Source of the DNA: an uncultured Prevotella sp.
GTDB lineage: Bacteria > Bacteroidota > Bacteroidia > Bacteroidales > Bacteroidaceae
DNA: 64,000 bases
NCBI GenBank assembly: GCA_905233165.1
Contig: CAJODL010000004.1
Span: 333,436 to 397,435 of the forward strand
Direction: 5' to 3'
Below the pieces are notes generated by a model. That model saw only the letters and a list, made by a program, of their open reading frames with translations, made no database searches and was not told the origin of the DNA. Made by a program: the position numbers and the translations under genes. Positions 18,601 to 27,803 of this stretch are shown here, piece by piece (position 1 is the stretch's first letter; every line of letters starts with the position of its first letter).

Positions 18601-18669
18601 GGATTCCTGTGGTATGTTAATGCTTCCTCTCCATCTGAAAGAATTGTTCCAGTAAATTTCGCTAAATGA
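15613..18669 (+). CDS. addA: AddA/RecB-like helicase-nuclease
   Basis: The 1018-residue protein starts 'MKSLTIYKASAGSGKTYRLA', which contains the Walker A loop ASAGSGKT. Further SF1 motifs follow: 'ESILAVTFTNKATAEMKRR' (Ia), 'MIDEFQDTS' (II), 'GDVKQSIYRFRSG' (III), 'LSTNWRS' (IV), 'TIHKSKGLEF' (V) and 'LLYVALTRPRQSLFV' (VI). The C-terminus has a PD-(D/E)XK nuclease core 'YRPDRVI...IVIDFKFG'. With the next gene it forms an AddAB-type double-strand-break resection machine feeding RecA. The promoter at 15587 decides the start. Family assignment is strong; the exact AddA/RecB naming in this phylum is loose. Confidence 0.9.
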   Translation: MKSLTIYKASAGSGKTYRLAMDYINLLLHNPSSYESILAVTFTNKATAEMKRRILMELWAVTQDSKRSVKERQNARQALSLLLENYHFFRVQTIDTFFQTVLRNLAHELQLNANLRVSLSNDEVVSEAVDELIDTLADDKKLRRVVMNYVMDSMHEGKKWNIIGDIKSFGSTIFKEYYKVNRNKLEEIFKNQDFFDNYQKTLRALRDSFCDKYQEEAQKVLDEMTKRGLSEDDFTRKTTGPLSYFLKLSQGLFYDEDNLMNKTVREARYDPTKWYKKSDADNANLTSFVSDVILPAMEEIEMTRKQDARDYNSAVVTLRHINEMRLLARIEESAHNLNAAAQRFMLSDTQTLLHEMIGDDDAPFIFEKIGSRLKHVMIDEFQDTSTVQWKNFQTLLKECMSISNEADDDLCNNLIVGDVKQSIYRFRSGDWRLLNNLEASFPDVSEVRNLSTNWRSWRNIIKFNNVFLRKVVDAEIDGIEDEQWKSDLKRAYDDLEQTVSPRNQDTLGLVHIELLPKEQLPDTPKKINDIICQLVEKGANYNDIAILVRRKREVCEIADYLEENNIHVLSAEAFRLDASQNVMAIVNAMKMLSHPNDDLSKAYLQLACPDMLPLIEEQRQELVQKTLHDLAESLVSMIGCTEPAFVTAFFDVLESFSNDISPVLDDFLIAWDEELCGNMIETSTGDGVTIMTIHKSKGLEFKHVIVPYCNWDANPPFANTLWVEPKESPFSQLPLVPVDYRNKDSLKNTIYEADGTEEYIQSVVDNFNLLYVALTRPRQSLFVLGERDSKEISRSYLMQEALLSMQDMKTIDGKELYFSGVEDKDEPLTLTFGSLNMAKDEEGQEEKKANPFDLPVEIEEIFSMPSYTSSVNFRQSNAAQRFAADDNMDEQLRARLSGTEQHWAFSHIMTLDDVPPEYEEMFKDEQIRLWFDSHWKVFNECSIITESGEYRPDRVITDENQTIVIDFKFGSPHQGYESQVRRYMQLLAKMGYPQVQGFLWYVNASSPSERIVPVNFAK

Positions 18670-18674
18670 TATAA

Positions 18675-21419
18675 ATGAATACATTTCTCGATACCGTAGC
18701 TGCCAGTTTGCATGCAGAATTCAAAGGCAATCTCTCTGATGTCACGATTGTCTTTCCTAATAAGCGTGCATCCTTGTTCTTTAACAGGGCATTGGCAACA
18801 TTCCAAACTCCGGTATGGTCACCACGATATGTAACAATCTCAGAACTTTTCAGAAGTTGTTCGCCTGATATAGAGTTGGCAGATCATATAGACCTGATTA
18901 TTACTCTGTATAAGGTGTATTGCAATATAACTGGTTCTGAAGAGTCTCTTGATCAGTTCTATGGATGGGGAGAGATGATGCTGGCTGATTTTGATGATAT
19001 CGACAAACACATGGCTGATGCCTCGCAGATATTCTCTCTGTTGGTAAACATTCATGAACTTGACGATGTGGATTATCTCAGCGAGCATCAGAAGGCTGAG
19101 CTGCAGCGTTTCTTCTCTAATTTCACAGAAAACCACAACACAGAACTGAAGCAACGCTTCCTGAAACTCTGGAAACACTTTGGGGATATATATACTACAT
19201 TTAGAAAGGTACTCCTTGAGAAAGGTGTTGCATACGAAGGTATGTTGTATCGCAGGGTTATAGAATCGCTTACAAGCCAAGAGATAACTCTCACCTCTCA
19301 CTTCTCACCTCTCACCTCTGAAAGCCGTTATGTGTTCATTGGCTTTAACTATATCACTCCTGTAGAACAAAAACTCTTCGATTATCTGCGTCTTGAGAAT
19401 GGAGCATTATTCTTTCAGGATGATGACCCATCGGAGCCTTTGCCTGTCACATATCTCTCAAGTCCTACAAATGATTTACAGGCTCGTTATATAGCCCAAT
19501 GGCTTACTCCTGAACGTATCGCTGCAGGTAGGAAAACGGCTATTGTGCTTGCTGACGAAAGTCTCTTGGAGACAGTGCTTCATTGCTTGCCGCCATCTGT
19601 GGAACATGTTAACATAACAGTGGGTTATCCTCTTGCAAAGTCTCCTATATCGTCTATGGTGAGGCAGTACTGCAATTTGCTCCAGCATAAATCATTCACT
19701 CTCCATAACATAAATGCTATACTGCGCCATCCGTATATGCGACTGGTGTCAGACAAAGCAATGGAACTGCATGACTCTCTTAATGAGCAGTCTTTGTATT
19801 ATCCTACAATGGAGGACCTCTCGTTAGACGAAAACCTGAAGGCTTTCTTTTCTCCTGCGGAGGATATCATTTCTCGCCTAAAATGGTTGGTGGAGGTGAT
19901 AGCTCATTCTGAAGAGATAAATGATGACTTCTTCCATGAATCAGTATTCCGTATGTATTGCATTATGGAGAGATTATGTGACATCAATCAGGAGACTCCG
20001 CTTTCTTCTTCGCTGTTGTATAACCTCTTGTCACAGATAATAAAGACGATAACAATACCATTTCATGGAGAACCTCTTCAGGGAATACAGATAATGGGTG
20101 TCTTGGAAACTCGTAATCTTGATTTTGAACATGTATTGTTATTGTCTTGCAACGAAGGCTTTATGCCTGCACATGTCAATGATACATCTTTTATCCCATA
20201 TTCCGTAAGAAAGGGATATTCCCTGACAACGATTGATAACAAGGTTGCCATCTATGATTATTATTTTAAGCATATCTTGAAACGCTGTCCTGATGCAACA
20301 CTTGTATATAGTGGTTCTACGACAGATGGTAAGATGAATGAGATGTCACGCTTCATGCTTCAGTATCTTGCAGAGCATGCTAATCTTGTGACCCATCGCA
20401 TCCTGACTCCTGCTTTACAAGCGGAAGAAGCGTCTTCTGTCCAGCCTTTGGAAAAAAAGCAACTCTCACTACCTATAACTCTCTCGCCATCTTCTCTGGG
20501 GCGTTATCTGCGTTGTCCTATGTCTTTCTACTTCTACAAAGTGCAGGGCATCAGCGATGTAGAGGATAGTGATGAGGAGGAAATGGATGCTCGCACCTTT
20601 GGTAATATCTTCCATAAGGCTGCAGAGATTCTCTATAGACCGTTGATAGGGCGAACCATCCCAAAGTCTTTCTTTGAAGACCTCAAGAATGAACATGGAA
20701 ACGTATCTTTACAACGCATAGTGGATGAGGCTTTCCGTATAGAGTTGTTCAACCTGAAAGACTCAAATCGCAAAATGCCAAAGCTGGGTGGTCTGCAGGT
20801 GATAAACCGCGAGATGGTTTTAAGATTTCTGAAAAACCTTGTTTCCTATGATGCTAAAGCATCGTCATTGACTATTTTGGGACTTGAAATGCCTATAAAA
20901 GAGACAATCTTCCCAGATGTTAACATAACAGGTTTCATAGACCGTCTTGATAAGGTTGTCATTGATGGAAAGGAATACATTCGTGTTATCGACTACAAGA
21001 CTGGACGCCTGTCTGGACGCTCTAACAGATTAAAACTCTCTGGGGTAGAAGATATCTTCCTGCCAGAATCAATAAAGTATCATTCCAATTATTTCCTACA
21101 GGCTCTGCTTTATTGTAATATGCTTTCAGATTCTGCTAAGGAGGAAAATAAGAGAATGGTGTCAGACCTCCCTCTACAGCCTAATCTCTTCTACGTGCAG
21201 CATATGAATGATGAGTCTTATACTCCGAATCTTATTCTTGATAATGTTGCTATCCGTGATGCCAGGCAGTATAAGGAACCTTTTATGCAGGGTGTAAAAA
21301 AACTTATTGACGAGATACTTGACAAGGAGAATACCTTCCCACGTACTGAGGATGCTATGCACTGCAGAATGTGTAGCTATCGTGAATTGTGTAACATAAA
21401 TAATAACAACATAGACTAA
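18675..21419 (+). CDS. addB: AddB-like PD-(D/E)XK nuclease subunit
   Basis: The 914-residue protein starts 5 bp after the addA-like stop. It has an inactive helicase-like N-terminal region ('VTIVFPNKRASLFFNRALA') and a C-terminal nuclease with 'IRVIDYKTGRLSG'. Cysteines around it ('RYLRCPMSFYF' and the terminal 'CRMCSYRELC') are placed as in AddB nucleases that hold an iron-sulfur cluster. It is the partner of the upstream helicase-nuclease in break repair. The gene pair is tightly coupled and of normal length. Confidence 0.9.
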   Translation: MNTFLDTVAASLHAEFKGNLSDVTIVFPNKRASLFFNRALATFQTPVWSPRYVTISELFRSCSPDIELADHIDLIITLYKVYCNITGSEESLDQFYGWGEMMLADFDDIDKHMADASQIFSLLVNIHELDDVDYLSEHQKAELQRFFSNFTENHNTELKQRFLKLWKHFGDIYTTFRKVLLEKGVAYEGMLYRRVIESLTSQEITLTSHFSPLTSESRYVFIGFNYITPVEQKLFDYLRLENGALFFQDDDPSEPLPVTYLSSPTNDLQARYIAQWLTPERIAAGRKTAIVLADESLLETVLHCLPPSVEHVNITVGYPLAKSPISSMVRQYCNLLQHKSFTLHNINAILRHPYMRLVSDKAMELHDSLNEQSLYYPTMEDLSLDENLKAFFSPAEDIISRLKWLVEVIAHSEEINDDFFHESVFRMYCIMERLCDINQETPLSSSLLYNLLSQIIKTITIPFHGEPLQGIQIMGVLETRNLDFEHVLLLSCNEGFMPAHVNDTSFIPYSVRKGYSLTTIDNKVAIYDYYFKHILKRCPDATLVYSGSTTDGKMNEMSRFMLQYLAEHANLVTHRILTPALQAEEASSVQPLEKKQLSLPITLSPSSLGRYLRCPMSFYFYKVQGISDVEDSDEEEMDARTFGNIFHKAAEILYRPLIGRTIPKSFFEDLKNEHGNVSLQRIVDEAFRIELFNLKDSNRKMPKLGGLQVINREMVLRFLKNLVSYDAKASSLTILGLEMPIKETIFPDVNITGFIDRLDKVVIDGKEYIRVIDYKTGRLSGRSNRLKLSGVEDIFLPESIKYHSNYFLQALLYCNMLSDSAKEENKRMVSDLPLQPNLFYVQHMNDESYTPNLILDNVAIRDARQYKEPFMQGVKKLIDEILDKENTFPRTEDAMHCRMCSYRELCNINNNNID

Positions 21420-21424
21420 GCAAA

Positions 21425-24241
21425 ATGAAAAGGATTATCTCACTCATTCTATTGGTGACAGCAAGTTGTGTCTGCTTTGCTGACAAGTTGGATTCTTTGG
21501 AATACTTACTGAAGGAGAAATCAGTAACCCAGGAAAAGATTTATATCCATACCGACAATAACTGCTATTTTGTTGGAGATACCTTGTGGTATAAGGCGTA
21601 TGTGGTGATGGCAGACAGCCTGAAGCCTACACGTTATTCCAAGGTGTTGTATGTGGAACTTCTGACTCCAGATGGCTATCTGGTAGAACGCCAGCAGCTA
21701 TACATCAAGGATGATGGTACTGCAGCCTGTCAGTTTGCCTTGAGTGACAGTCTGTATTCTGGATACTATGAGGTAAGGGCATATACCAAGTGGCAGCTTA
21801 ACTTCAACAGAAAGATTCGTCCACATTCTTCCCAGAATAGATTTGAGTTCTACAGCAAGCAGTTCGAGACGAACTATTTCCGTGAGTATGAAGGATTATA
21901 CTCTCGTGTATTCCCAATATATGAGAAGCCAAAGCAGCTTGGTGACTATACCGACAAGTGTATCATCCCACGTCCGAAACAGAGAATATATGCTGACAAA
22001 CCAGAGATACAGGTAAAGTTCTATCCTGAAGGTGGACATATTATTGAGGGTATGGATTGTCGTATAGCCTTTGAAGTGAAGGATAATGATGGACAGGAAC
22101 TTGGTAGTAGCATTGGAAGTCTCGACAACGGATTGTTCATAAAACCTTCTCATGGTGGAAGAGGCGTGTTTGAGTATAATGCACAGAAGCCCCCTAAAGA
22201 GGCAACGTTTGAGTATATGGGTAAGAAATATACCTTCCCATTGCCAACAGCACAAGCATCAGGTGTTGTCATAAGAGGCGACAAACAGACAAAGGGTGGC
22301 AGAGAATTCGTCGTAAAGGCTAAGGGAGTAACAGTTGCTGCATATAGTGTGAAATGTAGGGGACGACTGATAACATTTGGCAGAAACCCAGGCGAAAAGA
22401 TTGTACTGGAAAACTGTCCGACAGGTATCAATGACCTCACCCTGTATGACGAACAGGCTCGTCCACTGGCATCAAGGCTCTTCTTTGTAAACAATAAGGA
22501 TAAAGAGACACAGGCAAACATATCAATGACTTCTGGCGATAAGGCTGTCAATAGTAAGACAGAACTGCAGCCATACGAGAAGATAGACCTGACAGTTAAT
22601 GGTCAGGTGCCTATGAGTATTACAGTCTATGACAAGAGTACTCAGGATTTGTCATATAATGATGGCAATATGCTGACAGATATGCTACTCACTGGTGAAC
22701 TGCACGGATTTGTGGCTAATGTGTCACAATACTTTAAAGAGGGGGCGGAAGAGAAGCTGGACCTGCTGATGATGGTGCAGGGATGGCGTAGGTATAAGCG
22801 TATTGATAAGATATACTTCCTGCCTGAAAGAAATCTTTCCTATGAGGGACAGGTGCTCAATGTGCCGTCAAATGCTAATATAATAGATATTGACGACGTC
22901 AATGACCTGAGCCAATATGGTAGTGACCGTTCCAACTATGTTCTTGTATCACCCATGGGTAACAAAGCATTGACGCAAACCAAGTGGCTGGAGATGCAGG
23001 GGAGACTGCTTACTGGCGTGATTGAGACAAAGACACAAACACAAACGTCACCGACACTTTCGCAAGATACTGAGGAGGTAAGCGACGAACCAGCAATGGA
23101 GGAATTTGTTGATGCCACTATAGACGAAAATAGAAATGACAATCCACTGTTGACCTACAAACGATTTAAAAATAAGGATGTAATGATAGAGGGCGAAATA
23201 GTAAAGGGCACAGAGACTGCTGACGTAAAGGCAAAGGTTGACGAAAATGGATTCTTTAAGATTAACCTGCCTTGGTACACTGATCAAGCAATATTCTTCA
23301 TTACGGCGTATGAAAACAAAGACTCATTGAAGAGGGGTCTGCATGGCGTGAAGAATAGCAAGAAAATGGATGAGACACAGTATCCTAAGTATTATGTAAA
23401 GCGTACTATGGACTTCCCTATGTTCTGCGAGCCTTATTCATGGTATCAGTGTAACCTGCCTGAGGATGAGAATTATTGTTTGGATGACACTGAGAAAGAG
23501 GATGATGCAGCACTTGGTCCTGAGAATAACCGCCTCGCTGGTGAACATTATCTCCAAAACGTGACAGTAAGGAAATATCGCCGTTCAAAGCGCAAGCTGA
23601 ATTATGAAAAGCCGGCCATTGTCATTGATGCTTATAAGTTATATAATGAGATGACTGATTATGGTCTGTCGTATGGTGTGCTTGATATGACACGTTTTGC
23701 AAAGCAGGCATCAACTTATCTCTTTGGATATCTTGACCAGGCTACTGATGCAAAGATACGAGGACTCGTTAATGACAACAAAACAACATTCTATCGTAAC
23801 TATGTACAGACAAGCAGTGAGCACGACATTCCTATGACGAAGACTGCTATGCTTGATTTGCTGCGCCTGAATAGCATGAGGAATATACGTGCCTATACTG
23901 ATTATGACAAGCGTAATGGCACCCATCTGGAGGTTGATGGAGCACCTGCTGTAACATTATGTATTGAGTCGTTGGATGGAGGAAAACGTTATACCTACAG
24001 AGATCGCCGCTACATCCTCGATGGCATCACGTATGCAGAAGAGTTCTATCAGCCGGATTATAGCAATGTAAAGCCGGCAGAGCCAACAGATTATCGACGT
24101 ACCCTGTATTGGAATCCATACGCAAAGCCTGATGCTGATGGCGTCTTCCGTGCTACATTCTACAATAATTCCAGCAAAGACACAAGAGTAGATGTCTCCG
24201 CCTGCGGTCTCGACAAAAACGGACAGATTTACGTGAAGTAA
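21425..24241 (+). CDS. Large exported MG2-domain-like protein
   Basis: The 938-residue protein has a signal peptide and, just after it, an alpha-2-macroglobulin MG2-like strand set: 'KIYIHTDNNCYFVGDTLWYK' and a later 'GYYEVRAYTKW'. A CNA/carboxypeptidase-like or plug-like segment may follow, but no thioester motif or TonB barrel is present. Such proteins are frequent in Bacteroidota and uncharacterised; a role in outer-membrane transport or surface processing is only a guess. It starts 5 bp after addB and is probably read through from it. The C-terminal 150 residues are Tyr and Arg rich. Confidence 0.75.
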   Translation: MKRIISLILLVTASCVCFADKLDSLEYLLKEKSVTQEKIYIHTDNNCYFVGDTLWYKAYVVMADSLKPTRYSKVLYVELLTPDGYLVERQQLYIKDDGTAACQFALSDSLYSGYYEVRAYTKWQLNFNRKIRPHSSQNRFEFYSKQFETNYFREYEGLYSRVFPIYEKPKQLGDYTDKCIIPRPKQRIYADKPEIQVKFYPEGGHIIEGMDCRIAFEVKDNDGQELGSSIGSLDNGLFIKPSHGGRGVFEYNAQKPPKEATFEYMGKKYTFPLPTAQASGVVIRGDKQTKGGREFVVKAKGVTVAAYSVKCRGRLITFGRNPGEKIVLENCPTGINDLTLYDEQARPLASRLFFVNNKDKETQANISMTSGDKAVNSKTELQPYEKIDLTVNGQVPMSITVYDKSTQDLSYNDGNMLTDMLLTGELHGFVANVSQYFKEGAEEKLDLLMMVQGWRRYKRIDKIYFLPERNLSYEGQVLNVPSNANIIDIDDVNDLSQYGSDRSNYVLVSPMGNKALTQTKWLEMQGRLLTGVIETKTQTQTSPTLSQDTEEVSDEPAMEEFVDATIDENRNDNPLLTYKRFKNKDVMIEGEIVKGTETADVKAKVDENGFFKINLPWYTDQAIFFITAYENKDSLKRGLHGVKNSKKMDETQYPKYYVKRTMDFPMFCEPYSWYQCNLPEDENYCLDDTEKEDDAALGPENNRLAGEHYLQNVTVRKYRRSKRKLNYEKPAIVIDAYKLYNEMTDYGLSYGVLDMTRFAKQASTYLFGYLDQATDAKIRGLVNDNKTTFYRNYVQTSSEHDIPMTKTAMLDLLRLNSMRNIRAYTDYDKRNGTHLEVDGAPAVTLCIESLDGGKRYTYRDRRYILDGITYAEEFYQPDYSNVKPAEPTDYRRTLYWNPYAKPDADGVFRATFYNNSSKDTRVDVSACGLDKNGQIYVK

Positions 24242-24303
24242 AGTTTAGAGGTTTATTTGGATGAAGGTTTATGGATGAAAGATGAAGGTTTATTTCTTCC
24301 ATC

Positions 24304-24396
24304 ACCCTTTCACCCTTCTTCCTTTGACCTTTGACCTTAGACTTTAGACCTTAGACTTTAGACTTTAGACCTTAGACTTTAGACCTTAGACTTTTG
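24304..24396 (+). repeat. Low-complexity intergenic repeat (ttagactttagacc type)
   Basis: The stretch between the MG2-like gene and the thiamine pyrophosphokinase gene is made of short direct repeats of TTAGACTTTAGACC/TTTGACC type. The same style occurs at 38520-38557. No gene or hairpin stands out. Confidence 0.7.
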
Positions 24397-24403
24397 ACAA
24401 AAA

Positions 24404-25036
24404 ATGAATAATTGCATAATTCTCGCCGCTGGCGATTTTCCTACGGCTCCAGAACCATTGGCAGCCCTCAAAGCTGCTGATTATATCTGCTGTTGCGATA
24501 GTGCGGCAAAAAGCCTCTTGGCGTGGGGTAGGGAACCTGACGCTATCGTGGGGGATGGGGACTCCATCGATGATGAGATTAAAGAGAAATATTGTCATAT
24601 CTGGCACAAGATTGACGAACAGGAAGATAATGACCTGACAAAGGCTACACGATTCTGTATGGCCCAGGGCTTTACACATATAACATACCTTGGAGCAACA
24701 GGAAAGCGTGAAGACCATACCATCGGGAATATCTTCCTTATGGCTCGCTATATGCGCGATTTCCATATTGAGCCAGTGATGATAAGCGACTATGGGGTGT
24801 TTACCCCTGCGAAGGGTAAGACGACCTTTCGTAGCTTTGCTGGACAGCAGGTCAGCATATTCCTTCCCTTTGGCAATGATATGCAGATGAAGAGCGAAGG
24901 CCTTAAATGGAACTCCTACCCCTATGACCAAATGTGGCAAGGCACTCTCAATGAATCCTTAGGTGACACCTTCACCCTTGAAGGCGATAAAGAGTACATC
25001 GTCTTCCAAACCCACGAAAAAAAGCAAAATCGATGA
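24404..25036 (+). CDS. thiN: Thiamine pyrophosphokinase
   Basis: The 210-residue protein shows the family pattern: 'ADYICCCDSAAKSLLAWG', 'PDAIVGDGDSID', 'DEQEDNDLTKATRF' and 'YLGATGKREDHTIGNI'. It transfers pyrophosphate from ATP to thiamine, giving TPP and trapping thiamine brought in by PnuT. In many Bacteroidota it sits in one operon with the TonB receptor and PnuT. Here it is 15 kb away, follows repeats, and has no visible TPP riboswitch. The catalytic Asp-rich motifs are intact. Confidence 0.93.
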   Translation: MNNCIILAAGDFPTAPEPLAALKAADYICCCDSAAKSLLAWGREPDAIVGDGDSIDDEIKEKYCHIWHKIDEQEDNDLTKATRFCMAQGFTHITYLGATGKREDHTIGNIFLMARYMRDFHIEPVMISDYGVFTPAKGKTTFRSFAGQQVSIFLPFGNDMQMKSEGLKWNSYPYDQMWQGTLNESLGDTFTLEGDKEYIVFQTHEKKQNR

Positions 25037-25115
25037 TTGTTCTGCTTTAAAAAGCAAAAATCCCGTTTTTAACGTTTTTTAGGCCCTACAACGCGTTTAT
25101 GCCATTTTTTTTTCG

Positions 25116-25123
25116 TACCTTTG
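25116..25123 (+). promoter_or_regulatory. -7 promoter element of gyrA
   Basis: TACCTTTG fits TAnnTTTG and lies 43 bp before the gyrA start codon at 25167. Confidence 0.7.
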
Positions 25124-25166
25124 AGCCCGAATTTAGAATAATATATAACAGATAAAATAGGTTTAA

Positions 25167-27782
25167 ATGGACGAAACACAAACTTTTGACCGTGACAGAA
25201 TCCTCAAGGTGAATATTGAGGAAGAAATGAAGACGAGTTACATTGATTACTCAATGTCAGTCATTGTAGCTCGTGCTCTGCCCGATGTGCGCGATGGCTT
25301 TAAACCGGTTCACCGCCGCATACTCTATGGTATGTTGGGAATCGGTAATACCAGTAACCAACCTTATAAGAAGTGTGCCCGCGTAGTAGGTGAGGTGTTG
25401 GGTAAGTATCACCCTCATGGTGACTCTTCTGTATATGGTGCGCTGGTGCGCCTGGCACAGGATTGGAACATGCGTTACACCCTCGTTGACGGACAGGGTA
25501 ACTTCGGTTCTGTCGATGGTGACTCTGCTGCTGCGATGCGTTATACGGAGTGCCGCCTCTCAAAGATGGGCGAACACATCATGGACGACCTGGAGAAGGA
25601 TACCGTCGATATGATGAACAACTTCGATGACTCTTTGCAGGAGCCAACAGTAATGCCTACAAAGATTCCTAACCTCCTCGTGAATGGTGGTAACGGTATT
25701 GCCGTAGGTATGGCAACAAATATGCCTACACACAACCTTGGTGAGGTAATCGATGGCTGCTGTGCTTATATCGACAATCCAGACATCGATACCGATGGCC
25801 TGATGCAGTATATCAAGGCTCCAGACTTCCCTACGGGTGCATATATATATGGTATCCAGGGTGTGAAGGAGGCTTACGAGACTGGTCGCGGACGCATCAT
25901 CATGCGTGCAAAGGCTGAGATTGAGTCTGACGAGAACCACGATAAGATTGTTGTTACCGAGATTCCATACGGTGTCAACAAGGCTCAGCTGATAGAATAT
26001 ATAGCAGACCTCGTAAAAGAGGGCAAGATAGAGGGCATTTCAAATGTGAATGACGAAACAGGTCGTCAGGGTATGCGTATCGTTGTTGACGTGAAGCGCG
26101 ATGCGAATGCTAACGTCATCCTGAACAAACTCTTCAAGATGACTGCCCTGCAGAGTTCTTTCTCTGTTAACAACATCGCTCTCGTAAAGGGTCGCCCACG
26201 CCTTCTGTCACTGAAGGAATGCGTGAAATACTTCGTAGAGCATCGTCATGATGTGACAATACGTCGTACTAAGTTCGATAAGGCAAAGGCAGAGGCTCGT
26301 GCCCACATCTTGGAGGGCTTGATAATTGCCGTTGACAACATCGACGAGGTTGTAAAACTGATACGTGCCTCAAAGACTCCTACTGACGCCCAGCGTGCTT
26401 TGGAGCAGCGCTTCGAACTCGATGAACTGCAGTCAAAAGCTATCGTTGACATGCGTCTGTCACAGCTGACAGGTCTGCGTGTAGAGGAACTGAAGGCTGA
26501 ATACAAGGAGATAATGGAACTCATTGCTTACTTGCAGCAGATTCTGGATGACCCAGAGTTGTGTAAGAAGGTGATGAAGGATGAGCTTCAGGAGGTGAAG
26601 GAGAAATATGGTGACGAGCGTCGCACAGAGATTAAGCTCTCTAATGCTGAGTTTAATCCAGAGCAGTTCTATGCCAACGACCCGGTTGTCATTACTATGT
26701 CACACCTGGGATACATCAAGCGTACCTTGCAGGCAGACTTCCGTGCTCAGACACGTGGCGGCGTAGGCTCTCGCGGCTCTCGTACCCGTGAACAGGATTT
26801 TACAGAATATATCTATGCTGCTGATGCACACGATATGATACTCTTCTTCACCAAGAAGGGCCGTGTATATTGGCTGCGTTGCTTCGAAATACCAGAGGGC
26901 GCAAAGGATGCCAAGGGACGTGCCATACAGAACTTGCTCCAGTTGGAGCCAGACGATGCTGTAAATGCATTCCTCGGAATCCAGAGCCATAAGTTTAACG
27001 ACGAGGAATTCCTCACAAGCCACTATGTCGTCTTTGCAACAAAGAACGGTACCGTAAAGCGTACCACCCTGAAAGACTACTCTCGCGTTCGTGGAAAGGG
27101 CGTGCGTGCTATAAATATTGCTGATGGCGATGAGGTTGTAAACGTAATGCTTACAAACGGTCATAACGAGCTTATCCTTGCTTCACGAAATGGTCGTGCC
27201 GTTCGTTTCAACGAAACAGATATCCGCGTGATGTCACGTGTTGCTACGGGTGTTCGCGGTATGACTCTGCAGGGTGATGATGATGCGGTAATCGATCTCG
27301 TTGTGGCATACGACCCAGAGCAGTCTCTGATGGTAATATCCGAGAAGGGTTATGGCAAGCGCTCTAAGATTGGTGTGCTGACAGAACAGACTCGCGAAGA
27401 CGGCACTACATACATGAAGGTAGAGGATGGCGGTTACCGTCTCACCAAGCGTGGCTCAAAGGGTGTTACAACTCTTAATATCACAGAGAAGACCGGTAAG
27501 GTGATTGCCATGAAGTGTGTGAAGGGCGACGAAGACCTCATGATTATCAACAAGAGTGGTATCGCTATTCGCTTTGCTATCGCTGATGCTGGTAACGAGA
27601 AGGGACGTAACACTCAGGGCGTGAAACTCATCGAGCTGAAGAAACGTAACGAGTCTATCGCTTCTGTCTGCGTTGTTCCTCATGAGGATGTGGAAGACGA
27701 TAACGAAGACGAAAATGTTAACGAAAACCAAAACGAAAACGTTAACGATAACGAAAACGATAACGAAAATAATAACCAATAA
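25167..27782 (+). CDS. gyrA: DNA gyrase subunit A
   Basis: The 871-residue protein has the breakage-reunion domain with the catalytic tyrosine in 'AAMRYTECRLSKMG' and the C-terminal six-bladed DNA-wrapping domain, including a GyrA-box-like 'QTRGGVGSRGSRTREQ'. It introduces negative supercoils together with GyrB. In the quinolone region 'KYHPHGDSSVYGALVRLAQ' the serine equivalent to E. coli S83 is kept, but the position equivalent to D87 is glycine. The last 29 residues are an Asn/Glu/Asp tail coded by AACGAA/AACGAT hexamers that match an intergenic repeat family of this genome (see 40669-40752). Confidence 0.97.
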   Translation: MDETQTFDRDRILKVNIEEEMKTSYIDYSMSVIVARALPDVRDGFKPVHRRILYGMLGIGNTSNQPYKKCARVVGEVLGKYHPHGDSSVYGALVRLAQDWNMRYTLVDGQGNFGSVDGDSAAAMRYTECRLSKMGEHIMDDLEKDTVDMMNNFDDSLQEPTVMPTKIPNLLVNGGNGIAVGMATNMPTHNLGEVIDGCCAYIDNPDIDTDGLMQYIKAPDFPTGAYIYGIQGVKEAYETGRGRIIMRAKAEIESDENHDKIVVTEIPYGVNKAQLIEYIADLVKEGKIEGISNVNDETGRQGMRIVVDVKRDANANVILNKLFKMTALQSSFSVNNIALVKGRPRLLSLKECVKYFVEHRHDVTIRRTKFDKAKAEARAHILEGLIIAVDNIDEVVKLIRASKTPTDAQRALEQRFELDELQSKAIVDMRLSQLTGLRVEELKAEYKEIMELIAYLQQILDDPELCKKVMKDELQEVKEKYGDERRTEIKLSNAEFNPEQFYANDPVVITMSHLGYIKRTLQADFRAQTRGGVGSRGSRTREQDFTEYIYAADAHDMILFFTKKGRVYWLRCFEIPEGAKDAKGRAIQNLLQLEPDDAVNAFLGIQSHKFNDEEFLTSHYVVFATKNGTVKRTTLKDYSRVRGKGVRAINIADGDEVVNVMLTNGHNELILASRNGRAVRFNETDIRVMSRVATGVRGMTLQGDDDAVIDLVVAYDPEQSLMVISEKGYGKRSKIGVLTEQTREDGTTYMKVEDGGYRLTKRGSKGVTTLNITEKTGKVIAMKCVKGDEDLMIINKSGIAIRFAIADAGNEKGRNTQGVKLIELKKRNESIASVCVVPHEDVEDDNEDENVNENQNENVNDNENDNENNNQ

Positions 27783-27803
27783 CTTTAATTAAACAAATCA
27801 ATT

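Noticed and set aside
25410..25470. Glycine at the GyrA position equivalent to E. coli D87 as a quinolone-resistance mutation
   Set aside because: The serine at the main site is intact and this position varies naturally in Bacteroidota; resistance cannot be claimed.
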